Assembly (NCBI GenBank): GCA_002798195.1
Contig: NWQM01000016.1
Location: 124,001-188,000 of the forward strand
Source: Lysobacteraceae bacterium NML03-0222
Lineage (GTDB): Bacteria > Pseudomonadota > Gammaproteobacteria > Xanthomonadales > Xanthomonadaceae
DNA length: 64,000 nt
Reading direction: 5' to 3'
The position numbers and the translations under genes were made by a program. The notes beneath the pieces are model-generated. The model did not search any database. It was not told where the DNA came from and saw only the letters and a list, made by a program, of their open reading frames with translations. Positions 54,055 through 63,051 of the stretch are shown here, one piece after another. Every line of letters begins with the position of its first letter. The stretch's first letter is position 1.

Positions 54055-55509
54055 ATGGACGAACTAGAGAATGCGCTCGCGTGGTTCAAAGCTGCGCCAG
54101 CCAACTTCTACAATGGCACGAAAGACAAGCTGGCTGGAGTGGCTCAATGGATTTGGGAGGTACTCCAGGGGGATTTCAATGACGACCCTACGACTGCTCA
54201 AGTCATTACGGGCACCGTCATATCAATGATCCCTTTGGTCGATCAGATTTGCGATGTACGCGATGTCGTCGCCAATTGCAAAAAAATCAACGAAGACACC
54301 TCCAACACATGGGCTTGGGTGGGCTTGATTTTGACCCTTATCGGCTTGTTCCCCACTCTGGGCTCATTGGCCAAAGGTTGCCTGAAAATTCTGTTTGCAT
54401 ACGGACGGAAATCGGTATTCCAACTCAGAAAATCTGCTTTGGACTCTGGCTTTTGGAGCGCCAGCAGACCTTTCGTTGAAAGCGGCATCTCCAAGCTTAA
54501 TGAATATCTGCAACGGCCCGCGGTACGTCGAGCTTTAAGGTCACTGAGATGGCATAACCCGTATCGAGAACTGGCCAGGCTGCTGCGTGAATTAGCAGGA
54601 TCACTGAACGTCTCCGCATTGCTTGCTAAGTTTGACATCATTATTTCAGCATTACGCGGATTCGTGGACAAAATCAAACGCTGGGGTAGCGATAGCCTTG
54701 GGAGAGAAGCGGAGGCATTGCTGGAGGGGGTCAACAACATTCGCAGAATCGCAGATAGCCCACTTCGTAGAGCCCTTGGTCCCGTCACAGACTGGCTTCT
54801 AAAACTGGCTCGCCGCTTGGAAGTAGAGGCCGATATGGCCTACCGCGCCAGCACCAACGCTGTCAATCCACACCACTACCGCGGGGTGCGCAATGATGCA
54901 GAAGAGCTGACGAAGTTTACCGGGGGCACGCCACGATGGGTTGATGAAGGGGAAAATCTTAAACACGAACCAATGGAATTCGCCCCGGCACAAGCAGGCT
55001 GGCCAGACATTAGCGATAATGTCCCAAGCACAAAAAACGCATCAAACCCACTCGCCGGTGCGTTCCGTACGTTCCACAGCGCTAAAGCCGTGACTATCCC
55101 GGAGGGAGAAACACTGTATCGCATCGTTGACCCCGGCAGTAGCGACAATAGTATTTGTTGGATGCGCAAGGCAGAGTTCGACAAGCTGAAAAACAAAGAT
55201 GACTGGAGACGCCATTTTGCCGTCAAAGCCAACTGGAATGCGAACGGTGAATATGTCACCTACACCGTACCTAAAGGCGGCCTCAAGGCATGGGAAGGAC
55301 CTGCCGCATCACAAGCCTACAAAGATGCAAACAGTGTAGTAACCCATACCCTAGAAGGTGGGTACTCGCAAATCGTGCTGGATCCCAAACAGCTCGACAA
55401 AGGGCACCTTGGGTCACGCAGACCAACTGGATGGGGTTACACCAGCTTTGGTGAAAGTGTTTCCATGGTCGGAGTGCCAACCCTTAAGAACAATTGGTAT
55501 GGAAAATAA
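54055..55509 (+). CDS. Candidate T6SS effector, unclassified C-terminal toxin domain
   Basis: A 484-residue protein. N-terminal region: a soluble start, then hydrophobic segments at about 45-65 (VITGTVISMIPLVDQIC) and 85-110 (WVGLILTLIGLFPTLGSLAK), then helices to about 265. This resembles the pre-toxin part of several VgrG-linked effectors. C-terminal region (about 340-484): a compact domain with GETLYRIVDPGSSDNSICW, NANGEYVTYTVPKGGLKAWE and HTLEGGYSQIVLDPKQL. The Tyr-Arg near its start and a later Glu-Gly-Gly loosely recall ADP-ribosyltransferase folds, but the match is too weak to name. It lies between a vgrG with a cargo tail and an Imm71/72-like gene, the usual place of an effector. Confidence 0.75.
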   Translation: MDELENALAWFKAAPANFYNGTKDKLAGVAQWIWEVLQGDFNDDPTTAQVITGTVISMIPLVDQICDVRDVVANCKKINEDTSNTWAWVGLILTLIGLFPTLGSLAKGCLKILFAYGRKSVFQLRKSALDSGFWSASRPFVESGISKLNEYLQRPAVRRALRSLRWHNPYRELARLLRELAGSLNVSALLAKFDIIISALRGFVDKIKRWGSDSLGREAEALLEGVNNIRRIADSPLRRALGPVTDWLLKLARRLEVEADMAYRASTNAVNPHHYRGVRNDAEELTKFTGGTPRWVDEGENLKHEPMEFAPAQAGWPDISDNVPSTKNASNPLAGAFRTFHSAKAVTIPEGETLYRIVDPGSSDNSICWMRKAEFDKLKNKDDWRRHFAVKANWNANGEYVTYTVPKGGLKAWEGPAASQAYKDANSVVTHTLEGGYSQIVLDPKQLDKGHLGSRRPTGWGYTSFGESVSMVGVPTLKNNWYGK

Positions 55510-55514
55510 TTAAT

Positions 55515-56486
55515 ATGGCTATCGAATTAATCCCACAAGAAGTTTACCTGCTCGAACGTTATACCTCAAAAGAATACTTTGCAGATGCGCGTGATGCCTG
55601 GGAGCAAGTCATCAAGCATGTGGAGACCTGCCTGGACTTGTTCATGCAAAAATTACCCCCCAATTACCGAAGGCGTCCACTTTGGAATCAACCAGATATT
55701 GTGTGGGGCGAGCGAGTGCTTCCCAACTTCTGGCATACGATGGATGCCATGAATCGCGGATATATACGATTGACACATGGCGATATGCAGGCATTAGGGG
55801 CTGCAGGAAGAATTAACAGCGATTTTCGCGGACAACTTGATTCTTCCTACGAATGGATGGATGAGCCAAGCGTATCAGAAAGCATTCCCGATGCTGCTGC
55901 GCAATACTTCCGCCTTTTAAGTAAAGCCTCACTTTTGGCCGACAATATTGACAGAACCGTGATGGCCATCTGGCTCTGGCAATCTCTAGGCAGGCGATAC
56001 CATCCGGCACGCGGCGACTTAAACCCGCCAGCCCGCTGGCCTAATTACCGGCTAAATCCGCATGTGCGCATATCTTCAACAGATCAAGTGCCACAAACAG
56101 GATTTTATTTGCCGCTCCTTGACGAAACCTCACCCCAATTTTTTATTGCGGGCAAAAAGCCAGTGAATGCTTTGGTTGGGCTTGATGACCAAGGAATGCA
56201 GTACGCCAGAAAACAAGCCGCAGACTGGGTGCTGATTGAACGTGTGCCCGGGGAGTATGTCGATGACCCGCTCAAGAATGTCCTTTCACCTGAATTTGAC
56301 AACCCCAATCGATATCAAATCGCTGCAAGCAATCCCGTGCCGCGTAGTGGTTGGTGGTTCACTCCAGCGAAGGCCAACTCCCGCAGATACTTCAAAGAAG
56401 GCGACGTATTTCCGGATTTCCCAAACAATGATTACGGCCATGTATTCTGGCAGTGGTCCCCTGATCAGACGCATCCACACCTGTGA
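55515..56486 (+). CDS. Imm71/Imm72-like T6SS immunity protein
   Basis: A 323-residue soluble protein. The N-terminus has YLLERYTSKEYFADARDAWE and LWNQPDIVWGERVLPNFW followed by NRGYIRLTHGDMQALGAAG, which I recognise as the Imm71/Imm72 pattern of the polymorphic toxin immunity families. The lack of a signal peptide suggests cytoplasmic neutralisation, implying that the toxin at 54055-55509 acts inside the cell. It starts 5 bp after the toxin gene. The repeated tssL tail begins on the very next base after its stop. Confidence 0.78.
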   Translation: MAIELIPQEVYLLERYTSKEYFADARDAWEQVIKHVETCLDLFMQKLPPNYRRRPLWNQPDIVWGERVLPNFWHTMDAMNRGYIRLTHGDMQALGAAGRINSDFRGQLDSSYEWMDEPSVSESIPDAAAQYFRLLSKASLLADNIDRTVMAIWLWQSLGRRYHPARGDLNPPARWPNYRLNPHVRISSTDQVPQTGFYLPLLDETSPQFFIAGKKPVNALVGLDDQGMQYARKQAADWVLIERVPGEYVDDPLKNVLSPEFDNPNRYQIAASNPVPRSGWWFTPAKANSRRYFKEGDVFPDFPNNDYGHVFWQWSPDQTHPHL

Positions 56487-58976
56487 CTTAACCACTGGCT
56501 CGGGCAGCGTACGGATGCGCATTTGGCTCAATTCCAAGATGTGATACAACTGCCTGAGGAATCAGCCCATCTCACCATCACCCTGCCCTGAGGTGTCCCA
56601 TGCGTGCTGCCCAGCTCCTCACCCAACTGGCGCGTCCCGGCGACCATCAGCGACTGCTGGTCATTGAAGGCGCATCACTACCGCCGCTGGTCGTTGAACA
56701 GTGCTCGGGCGAGGAGGCGCTCTGTGCCGACTTCCGATTCCAAATCGATGTCCTCGCTCCCGAAGCCGAGCTGGATTTGACGCCTGTCCTCGGCCAGCCT
56801 TTGTGCCTGGGACTGCGCCTGGCCGATGGCCGCTTGCGCCGTTGGCATGGCCTGTGTGTGGAGACCGCGCCCCTGGGCAGTGATGGCGGGCTGGCGCGTT
56901 ATCGACTGATACTGGCACCCTGGACGCATCTGCTCACCCTGCGCCACGATGCACGCCTGTTCCATGACTGCACCGTACAAACCGTATGTGAGCAGGTCTT
57001 TGCCCATTATCCAAACGCCACTTACCGTTTTGAGCTCACGGATGCACTGCCCCGCCATATCACCCTGACTCAGTACCGTGAGAGTGATGCGGCATTCGTG
57101 TTCCGCCTCCTGGCTGAAGCAGGACTCCTCTGGCGATTTGCACATGATGAGACGGCCGATGGCACTCATACCCTGGTAATTTTTGATAACCATGCCCCCC
57201 TGCCTGAAGGCGGTGTTTGGCGCTTCCATCGCAGTGACATCACCGAAAGCAAGGACAGCCTGCAGTACTGGGCTGCCGAAGCCCGGCAAACTCCCAACCA
57301 AACCTGGGTCGGGCAGTGGCAGACCGAGCAGTTGCGTACCCAGGCCGCCGAAGCTGGTGTCGATGACGCCGTGTTGCTGGAAGTTGCCCGTCAGCCGCTG
57401 GCAGGTAGCTTACCCGATGCTGCCTTGGCTCAAGCTGCCGCCGAGCAGCGCTTGAATGCCCTGCGACTACCCGCACGTACCTGGCAAGCGGCGGGCACGG
57501 TACGTGCCATGGCGGCCGGAACGCGCTTCACCCTGCAAGCCCATCCCGAGGCCGGGGATTATCTGCCACTGGCCGTACGTCATGTCGCCGTCAACAACCT
57601 CGGCCATGGCATCCTCAACCTGCTCGATACCCCCGAACTCGAAAAAGGCAGTTATCGGCAGCAGGCCGTCTGTGTCGCTGCCGATGCCCTCTTGGCGCCC
57701 TGGCCTACCCCTCGCCCACGGCTGGCTGGCCCACAAATCGCCACCGTCGTCGGTTTGCCGGACGATACTGTCCATAGTTCGCGAGACCATCAGGTCAAAG
57801 TGTTATTCCCCTGGGCAAGACCGCAACCCGAAGGTCAGGATGACCTGTCCGACCAGTGGACGCGATGGGTGCCCGTCGCCGAATGGCTCGCCGGCCCCAA
57901 CTGGGGCTCTGCCTTCTTGCCCCGGGTCGGCAGCCAGGTGTTGATTGAGCACCTGCATGGCGATATCGACCAGCCCCGCATCACCGGGCAGCTCTATGCT
58001 GGACACAGCCCACCACCCTTCCCGCTGGCCGAGGCCAGCAACCATCCCGGCACCCTCTCCGGCTGGCGCACTCAGGCGCATGATGGCGGCGATACTCAAC
58101 AGTGGGTATTGGATGACACCCCACAGCAGCTTCGACAATGCTTGCATACCCAGCGTGGCGAGGCACGCTTGGCACTGGGTTATCTGATTGCACAAAACCA
58201 AGGCCATCGTGGCGCCTTGCTTGGCCAAGGTGTACAGCTACACAGCCAGGCTTGGGGGCACGTCCGTGCCGGTGCCGGCCTCTTGCTCTCCACCACTGCC
58301 CAGACTGCCGCACGCGCCACGCAGATGGATCTCAGCCAGGCCCTGCCGCAATGGCGCGGCGCCGAGCAAACCAGCGCTGCCCTGCATCAGGCCGCACTCA
58401 GCCATCAGGCCGCCACCTTCGACCCCGCCCCCGTTATCACCCAACTGCGCGAGAGTGTTGACCCCGAAGTACACGGCAAACATCCGCCCCAGGTCAATGG
58501 ACAGGCCGCACTGCGCCCTGAACCCGGACAACGCCATGGCCACGCCCCGGTCGAACATATAGCCGAACCCCGGCTCATTGCCGAGTCCCCAGACCGCATC
58601 GCCTTCACCACTCCGCGTAGCGCACTCGCCCAAGCGGGCGACACCTTCCACCTCCTCAGCCAAAGCGACACCCATCTGGAGGCCGGCGAAACCTTTGCCG
58701 CCACCAGCGGCGGCGCCTTCAGCCTGTTCTGCCAGCAAGGCCCCCTCCACGTCATCGCCGCCCATGGCCCGGCCAGCCTGCACGCACACACCGACCGCTT
58801 CGAACTCCTCGCCGACCAGTCCGTCACCCTCACCGCCACCGACAACGCCATCACCGTACTGGCCAAAGAGAAAATCATCCTCCATGCCGGGCAGGCCACC
58901 ATCACCCTCGAAGGCGGAAACATCACCTTCGCATGCCCGGGCAAGTTCACCGTCAAGGCCTCTGATGTGCCGTTTA
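56487..58976 (+). repeat. Right-arm direct repeat, copy 2 (tssL tail plus vgrG)
   Basis: Second copy of 51242-53731. Its first 105 bp are the 3' end of tssL without any start codon, so they are untranslated here, but they carry the GAGGTG ribosome site for the vgrG at 56600. It starts at the base after the immunity gene's stop and ends in vgrG at the DVPF codons. Confidence 0.95.
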
Positions 58977-59062
58977 AAGGCGGGGAAAGCAGGGCAGTGG
59001 GAATTTCACTATTGCCTGACAAAACCACCACGACCAAGAAAAAGGCTTCATTCTCAATATAG
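56600..59062 (+). CDS. vgrG: T6SS spike protein VgrG, short tail (right arm, second)
   Basis: An 820-residue VgrG whose first 792 residues appear the same as the VgrG at 51355-54036. After FTVKASDVPF it diverges at once and ends within 28 residues in a Thr/Lys-rich tail (DKTTTTKKKASFSI) instead of the transthyretin-like domain. Its partner should therefore be different, namely the peptidoglycan hydrolase encoded 4 bp downstream, which may bind directly to the spike. Confidence 0.95.
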   Translation: MRAAQLLTQLARPGDHQRLLVIEGASLPPLVVEQCSGEEALCADFRFQIDVLAPEAELDLTPVLGQPLCLGLRLADGRLRRWHGLCVETAPLGSDGGLARYRLILAPWTHLLTLRHDARLFHDCTVQTVCEQVFAHYPNATYRFELTDALPRHITLTQYRESDAAFVFRLLAEAGLLWRFAHDETADGTHTLVIFDNHAPLPEGGVWRFHRSDITESKDSLQYWAAEARQTPNQTWVGQWQTEQLRTQAAEAGVDDAVLLEVARQPLAGSLPDAALAQAAAEQRLNALRLPARTWQAAGTVRAMAAGTRFTLQAHPEAGDYLPLAVRHVAVNNLGHGILNLLDTPELEKGSYRQQAVCVAADALLAPWPTPRPRLAGPQIATVVGLPDDTVHSSRDHQVKVLFPWARPQPEGQDDLSDQWTRWVPVAEWLAGPNWGSAFLPRVGSQVLIEHLHGDIDQPRITGQLYAGHSPPPFPLAEASNHPGTLSGWRTQAHDGGDTQQWVLDDTPQQLRQCLHTQRGEARLALGYLIAQNQGHRGALLGQGVQLHSQAWGHVRAGAGLLLSTTAQTAARATQMDLSQALPQWRGAEQTSAALHQAALSHQAATFDPAPVITQLRESVDPEVHGKHPPQVNGQAALRPEPGQRHGHAPVEHIAEPRLIAESPDRIAFTTPRSALAQAGDTFHLLSQSDTHLEAGETFAATSGGAFSLFCQQGPLHVIAAHGPASLHAHTDRFELLADQSVTLTATDNAITVLAKEKIILHAGQATITLEGGNITFACPGKFTVKASDVPFKGGESRAVGISLLPDKTTTTKKKASFSI

Positions 59063-59066
59063 CGCC

Positions 59067-61289
59067 ATGATCATCAGCCCGCCCTTTCTATCTGCTAACA
59101 ACGCCATTAATAATCAAATCGGTCACCAAGCAACCGAAGGCACTTATCCCATCGGTCAGAAACTGGCATGGCATGGAGGCATGCATTTGGCTGCCCCAAT
59201 CACCGACAACAATGCATCACAGGTTCGCGCTATTGCCGATGGCATCGTGGTGTACAAAAGAAACCCCACTCCCAGAAGTGAAGGGCATGCCCTTGCTTAC
59301 AAAGGCTGGACCGATGATGGATGTGTAATCATCCGGCATGATACAAGTATCGGTGCCAATAACGAAGATGAAACACAGGTGCGCTTTTTCTCCATTTACC
59401 TGCATCTAGACGATATCTTGCCAGCTGTACAACAGGGGCAAGCCATCAATCGCAAAGCGCCGATAGGTCGCGCGGGAATGATTGAAGGGCATGCCAACCT
59501 GATACATTTCGAAATCATTTGTGATGACACCAATCTCGAAAAATTGATTGGACGCAGCCGAGGTGAGTTAAACATCAATGTCAATGGTCGATCTGATACT
59601 GTATTCGGAGAGATGTACATACGATTACCTGTCGGCACACAGGTTTTCCCACAACGCCCTGCCCTCAATCAAGCTACCGGACAAAACGGCACGGCCACCA
59701 CTGAAGAACTTTTTGTCGGACTTCACTACAACCGCGGCAACTTAGACATCAAGACCTACCGGGCAAATGGAACAGTCGCTGGCACTATGCCTCCTGTAGC
59801 CAATGGCGAATATGATCTCTACCGCGAAGCAGGCCAAATCGTCGAAGCTTACCGTCGCGCTCAAGTGCCCATCGTTCCTGTGCATAGTGCAGTATTCGAA
59901 TTGCTCCGATTTGGCCGCGTACTCGGACCAGATGCCCTTACCCCTGCCGATACCCCGCACTGGCGAAAAATCAATACAGGCACCACGACTGGCTGGGTCA
60001 ATCTCAATGCAGATAATGTTCATGTTTTCAGCGATGCCGACGCCCCCCATTGGGCCGGATGGCACTTGCTCAACGACTTTGCGGATGACGACAGCCGATG
60101 CGACCTAGCGCTCATCCGCAACCTGCTTGATGAAGACAAAAACTCAATTACCAGTCGTGCCGAGGCTGAGCGTCGCATCAGAAACCCGAGTATTCAAACG
60201 TACTTGCGTGGACTGGTTTGCAAATTCCCGACTGAGTGGCACAAGGGGCATATAGCAAAACGTTGGGGATGGCTGAAACGTGAAGGTCCAGCAGGCGCAC
60301 CTACCGCAAAGCCAAGCTTAAGCAGTAACACATACTTGAGCGAACGTGACTTCCCTGAATTCGAACGCTATGCCCAAGCCCTGGGATTTTGGGAGGAAGC
60401 TAATATTGGCATCCCCGAAGTTCACTGGCACTTCCACCCCCTTAAATTCATTGAACATTTCTCAAAATGCGGATGGTTGAGCAAAGAAGAACTCAAGCAA
60501 ATTTATACCCGGACAGCTCATGAAGTAAGAGAGAGATATCGCTTGGATCTTAATCGAACAACAAGGAAATACCTCTACATTAATTCGATGGTCAGATTAA
60601 GCCACTTTCTTGGTCAAGGTGCCATCGAGTCCACACAACTTAACAGCATGCAAGAGGACAGTATGCTTGGACGGCGGAATGGGAACAATTTCTTTGGAAC
60701 ACGTATCGATCCTGCCTCAAGAAAAAATGAGCAAGTTTTAGGACACTGGTTTGGCTCAGAGCCTGGCGAGGATAACGGCTGGTTCAGCTCAACGAAGCAT
60801 AATAGCAGAGGCGTCCGTATCGCGAGCTCATATAACTGGAGAAATGGAAACCTTGGAGATCCCGATGCAATCAAATATCGAGGGCGAGGTTTTAAGCAAC
60901 TAACAGGCCTACTCAACTATTCAAAATACTGGGTCTACAGAGGGTGGCTAGAGCCTTCTTCTTTCGACGACCAATGGTGGCTTGACCCCCAATATCAAGC
61001 GCGAAATGCCAATAGAATGCGGCGCAGGCCCCCAACCATCAATGACCCACAGCGCGTAACAGCGACACCATTTAACTGCATGGACACAGGAGGCTGGTAT
61101 TTACTTGGAGAACGACCAAGCACCATACGCGAAATTGACTCAGACCTCAATAGAGTTGCATCTAGCACTACAGAAAGAAGCACAGAGCAGGCTCTGTCTT
61201 ATCGAGTCACCTATGCAATCAACGGAGGATACATTCAAAAGGATGATCGACTTAGAGCCACACGAGAGGCAAAGGCGATGCTACTATGA
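59067..61289 (+). CDS. T6SS effector: M23-like plus GH19-like peptidoglycan hydrolase
   Basis: A 740-residue protein starting at ATG 59067. Residues about 10-170 resemble M23/LytM endopeptidases (LAWHGGMHLAAP, VRAIADGIVVYKR, FSIYLHLDDILPAVQQGQ, then NLIHFEI). The usual metal ligands HxxxD and HxH read here as HxxxH and LxH. The middle (about 200-330) contains TTTGWVNLNADNVHVFSD, possibly SH3-like. The C-terminal 230 residues look like a GH19/chitinase-type muramidase, with LGQGAIESTQ, NSMQEDSML and the hallmark YRGRGFKQLTGLLNYSKYW. Acting together they would cut both the peptide and sugar parts of peptidoglycan in the target periplasm. It follows vgrG by 4 bp and overlaps a lipoprotein gene by 4 bp. 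Confidence 0.85.
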   Translation: MIISPPFLSANNAINNQIGHQATEGTYPIGQKLAWHGGMHLAAPITDNNASQVRAIADGIVVYKRNPTPRSEGHALAYKGWTDDGCVIIRHDTSIGANNEDETQVRFFSIYLHLDDILPAVQQGQAINRKAPIGRAGMIEGHANLIHFEIICDDTNLEKLIGRSRGELNINVNGRSDTVFGEMYIRLPVGTQVFPQRPALNQATGQNGTATTEELFVGLHYNRGNLDIKTYRANGTVAGTMPPVANGEYDLYREAGQIVEAYRRAQVPIVPVHSAVFELLRFGRVLGPDALTPADTPHWRKINTGTTTGWVNLNADNVHVFSDADAPHWAGWHLLNDFADDDSRCDLALIRNLLDEDKNSITSRAEAERRIRNPSIQTYLRGLVCKFPTEWHKGHIAKRWGWLKREGPAGAPTAKPSLSSNTYLSERDFPEFERYAQALGFWEEANIGIPEVHWHFHPLKFIEHFSKCGWLSKEELKQIYTRTAHEVRERYRLDLNRTTRKYLYINSMVRLSHFLGQGAIESTQLNSMQEDSMLGRRNGNNFFGTRIDPASRKNEQVLGHWFGSEPGEDNGWFSSTKHNSRGVRIASSYNWRNGNLGDPDAIKYRGRGFKQLTGLLNYSKYWVYRGWLEPSSFDDQWWLDPQYQARNANRMRRRPPTINDPQRVTATPFNCMDTGGWYLLGERPSTIREIDSDLNRVASSTTERSTEQALSYRVTYAINGGYIQKDDRLRATREAKAMLL

Positions 61290-62011
61290 AAACATTTATA
61301 ATTTTATTAGTCGCACTCTCCATAATTGGATGCCGCCCCACAAATCAAACCACTAAGATTTCCGAAATCAACAAGCCCCCTGAATTATCGGCCACATCAA
61401 CAATAATTGAAGACCAAAAATCCATTACAGAACTAGCAGCCAGGTGCGGCTTGAATATAGGCGATACCAAGGAGACCATAATCAGCTCAGATGGAAAGAC
61501 ATTAATAAACCCTCCCAATAAATTCATTCCCATCGCAGATCTTGATTCTTGCCACACTAAAACAATAGCCTGGAAAACCATTGACAGCAGTCAAGGCGAA
61601 TTGATGGATATCAACGAAACACAAAACTTGTATTTATCTCACGTTATTGTCTCCACTTCACCATTATCTTATCTCGCAATCGTTGCCAAAATTGGAACAC
61701 GTGAAAACTTAATTTCCCTGCCTGGCGCATATATTGAAAGCTTGAGCACAGCCTCAAAGCTGGAATCATCCTTCACTTACTTTCCAACCAATGAACAACG
61801 AGCTCGCATATCTATTGACGGAAAGTACGCCACTCCATCAGGGGAAACAAGCTGCAACGAGAATACCTATCCAGGGATATGGAATATCCAGCTAAATGAG
61901 AAAGTTTCCCTTTCCGGAGATCCGAATGAAAATTGCGCCTCGCTATTTAGTCAGCAACCATCAGACACCACGATTACGATTGACTTGGCTCCCAGCCCCC
62001 CCCCAAACTAA
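61286..62011 (+). CDS. Periplasmic lipoprotein, candidate immunity to the peptidoglycan hydrolase
   Basis: A 241-residue protein with a short signal (KTFIILLVALSIIGC) and lipobox IIGC (Cys16), so it should be lipid-anchored facing the periplasm. The mature part is beta-rich with several cysteines (Cys54, Cys88, and a pair near the end) and a Pro-rich tail. Its ATG overlaps the effector stop (ATGA). Immunity to peptidoglycan-cutting effectors is normally periplasmic, so location fits. No family is recognised. It is strikingly AT-rich compared with the vgrG before it, suggesting transfer together with the toxin's 3' part. Confidence 0.68.
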   Translation: MKTFIILLVALSIIGCRPTNQTTKISEINKPPELSATSTIIEDQKSITELAARCGLNIGDTKETIISSDGKTLINPPNKFIPIADLDSCHTKTIAWKTIDSSQGELMDINETQNLYLSHVIVSTSPLSYLAIVAKIGTRENLISLPGAYIESLSTASKLESSFTYFPTNEQRARISIDGKYATPSGETSCNENTYPGIWNIQLNEKVSLSGDPNENCASLFSQQPSDTTITIDLAPSPPPN

Positions 62012-62060
62012 AACAGCGCTAAAGGGAAAACTTTTGGCAGTTTATGAAGATGGCTGAAGG

Positions 62061-62217
62061 AGCGTTCTGATGCGCATTTGGCTCAATTCCAGGATGTGAT
62101 ACAACTGCCTGAGGAATCAGCCCATCTCACCATCACCCTGCCCTGAGGTGTCCCATGCGTGCTGCCCAGCTCCTCACCCAACTAGCGCGTCCCGGCGACC
62201 ATCGGCGCTTGCTGGTC
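62061..62217 (+). pseudogene. Third right-arm scar: tssL tail plus first 21 codons of vgrG
   Basis: From 62069 the sequence again follows the end of tssL, through its stop, the GAGGTG ribosome site and the vgrG start MRAAQLLTQLARPGD at 62155. At 62218, after codon 21, the IS end TGTAATG interrupts it. It differs from the other two copies at several bases (AGGATG, CTAGCG, CGGCGC), so it is older. It shows that a third module once stood here, or that the array was cut at this point. Confidence 0.9.
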
Positions 62218-62823
62218 TGTAATGACTCACCCCTTTCTGCACAGGTCAGGCTGCTAAAGCATACGCTTCAGCGGGTGTTTTCATGCCGAGCGCCTGATGC
62301 GGGCGTCGGTGATTGTAGAACTGGACTGGATCCAGTCACCCAGCACACGCATGGCATGCTGCTGGCTCTCAAAGCGATGACGGTGTACGCATTGCTCTTT
62401 GAGGGTGCGGATGACCCGTTCAATCATCCCGTTTTGCTGCGGGCAATGCGGGGTGATGAACTCTTGCTGCAGTCCGTAGCTGCGAACCAGCCGCGTGTAA
62501 TCGCGGCTGGTGAAGACCAGGCCGTTGTCCGAACGCAGCAGGAACGGCTCAGGCACACGCCCGAGCGTGCCATAGCGGGCAATCAGTGCCTTGCTCCAAT
62601 GCCGCCACCGCGGTACTGGCCTTACCGCTGCGTGAGAGATGCCAGCCCAGCAGTTGCCGGGTATGGCAATCGATAACAAGTGCCAACGTCAGCCAGCCAT
62701 CACGTCCTCCCCATACCCGACACAGGTCGGTCGCCCAACGCGGGTCGGGGGCAGTCGCGACCGAAGGCAGCGCCTGGATACGTGGCCGTCGTCCCACTGC
62801 ACGCTTGCGCACCTGCCAGCCCT
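62218..62823 (-). mobile_element. Decayed IS3-family copy, reverse orientation
   Basis: A 606-bp fragment matching the orfB 3' half of the intact element. It starts with the terminal repeat TGTAATGACTCACCCC and ends at the codons for GWQVRKRA. It has a 1-bp insertion (GAGCAAGGCA instead of GAGCAGGCA near 62594) and a 5-bp duplication (ACTGG near 62325), each shifting the frame. The missing part is replaced by a vgrG fragment. It closes the right end of the T6SS island as its relatives close the left end. Confidence 0.9.
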
Positions 62824-63004
62824 GAATATCCAGACCCGCGTCCGGGCTCTGCACCTCCACCGCATAACCAAACCCTGCCGATACACGCTCCCACCCCCAC
62901 CAGCGAAGCACATCCCAGGCTGCCCCCGCGCCCAAAACCTCCAACCGGTGTTGACGGTCAACATCCTGCAAAACCGAAGCGCGACCAAGAGCGGGGGGCA
63001 TCAT
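62824..63004 (-). pseudogene. 5' fragment of a different vgrG, fused to transposase remnant
   Basis: Read leftward from the ATG at 63004, about 60 codons encode a VgrG-like start (ALGRASVLQDVDRQHRLEVL, then WERVSAGFGYAVEVQSPDAG and LDI). This matches the position of the first beta strands in the other VgrGs (RLLRLHTPLGRD, EGFAFSLLALS) but is a distinct sequence. The frame then runs into transposase codons and ends after a frameshift. It lies 47 bp after the Tli4-like gene on the same strand, so an inverted vgrG once started here. Confidence 0.75.
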
Positions 63005-63051
63005 GAAGATTCCTGTCCAAAAGATGGAAAGACGTGTCTATCAACTTTTCA

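Noticed and set aside
58578..59066. Possible N-terminal extension of the peptidoglycan hydrolase by 163 codons
   Set aside because: This stretch is vgrG read in another frame (Ser/Pro/Ala-rich). The same shadow exists in the first right-arm vgrG without any such gene, and ATG 59067 starts a normal M23-like N-terminus.
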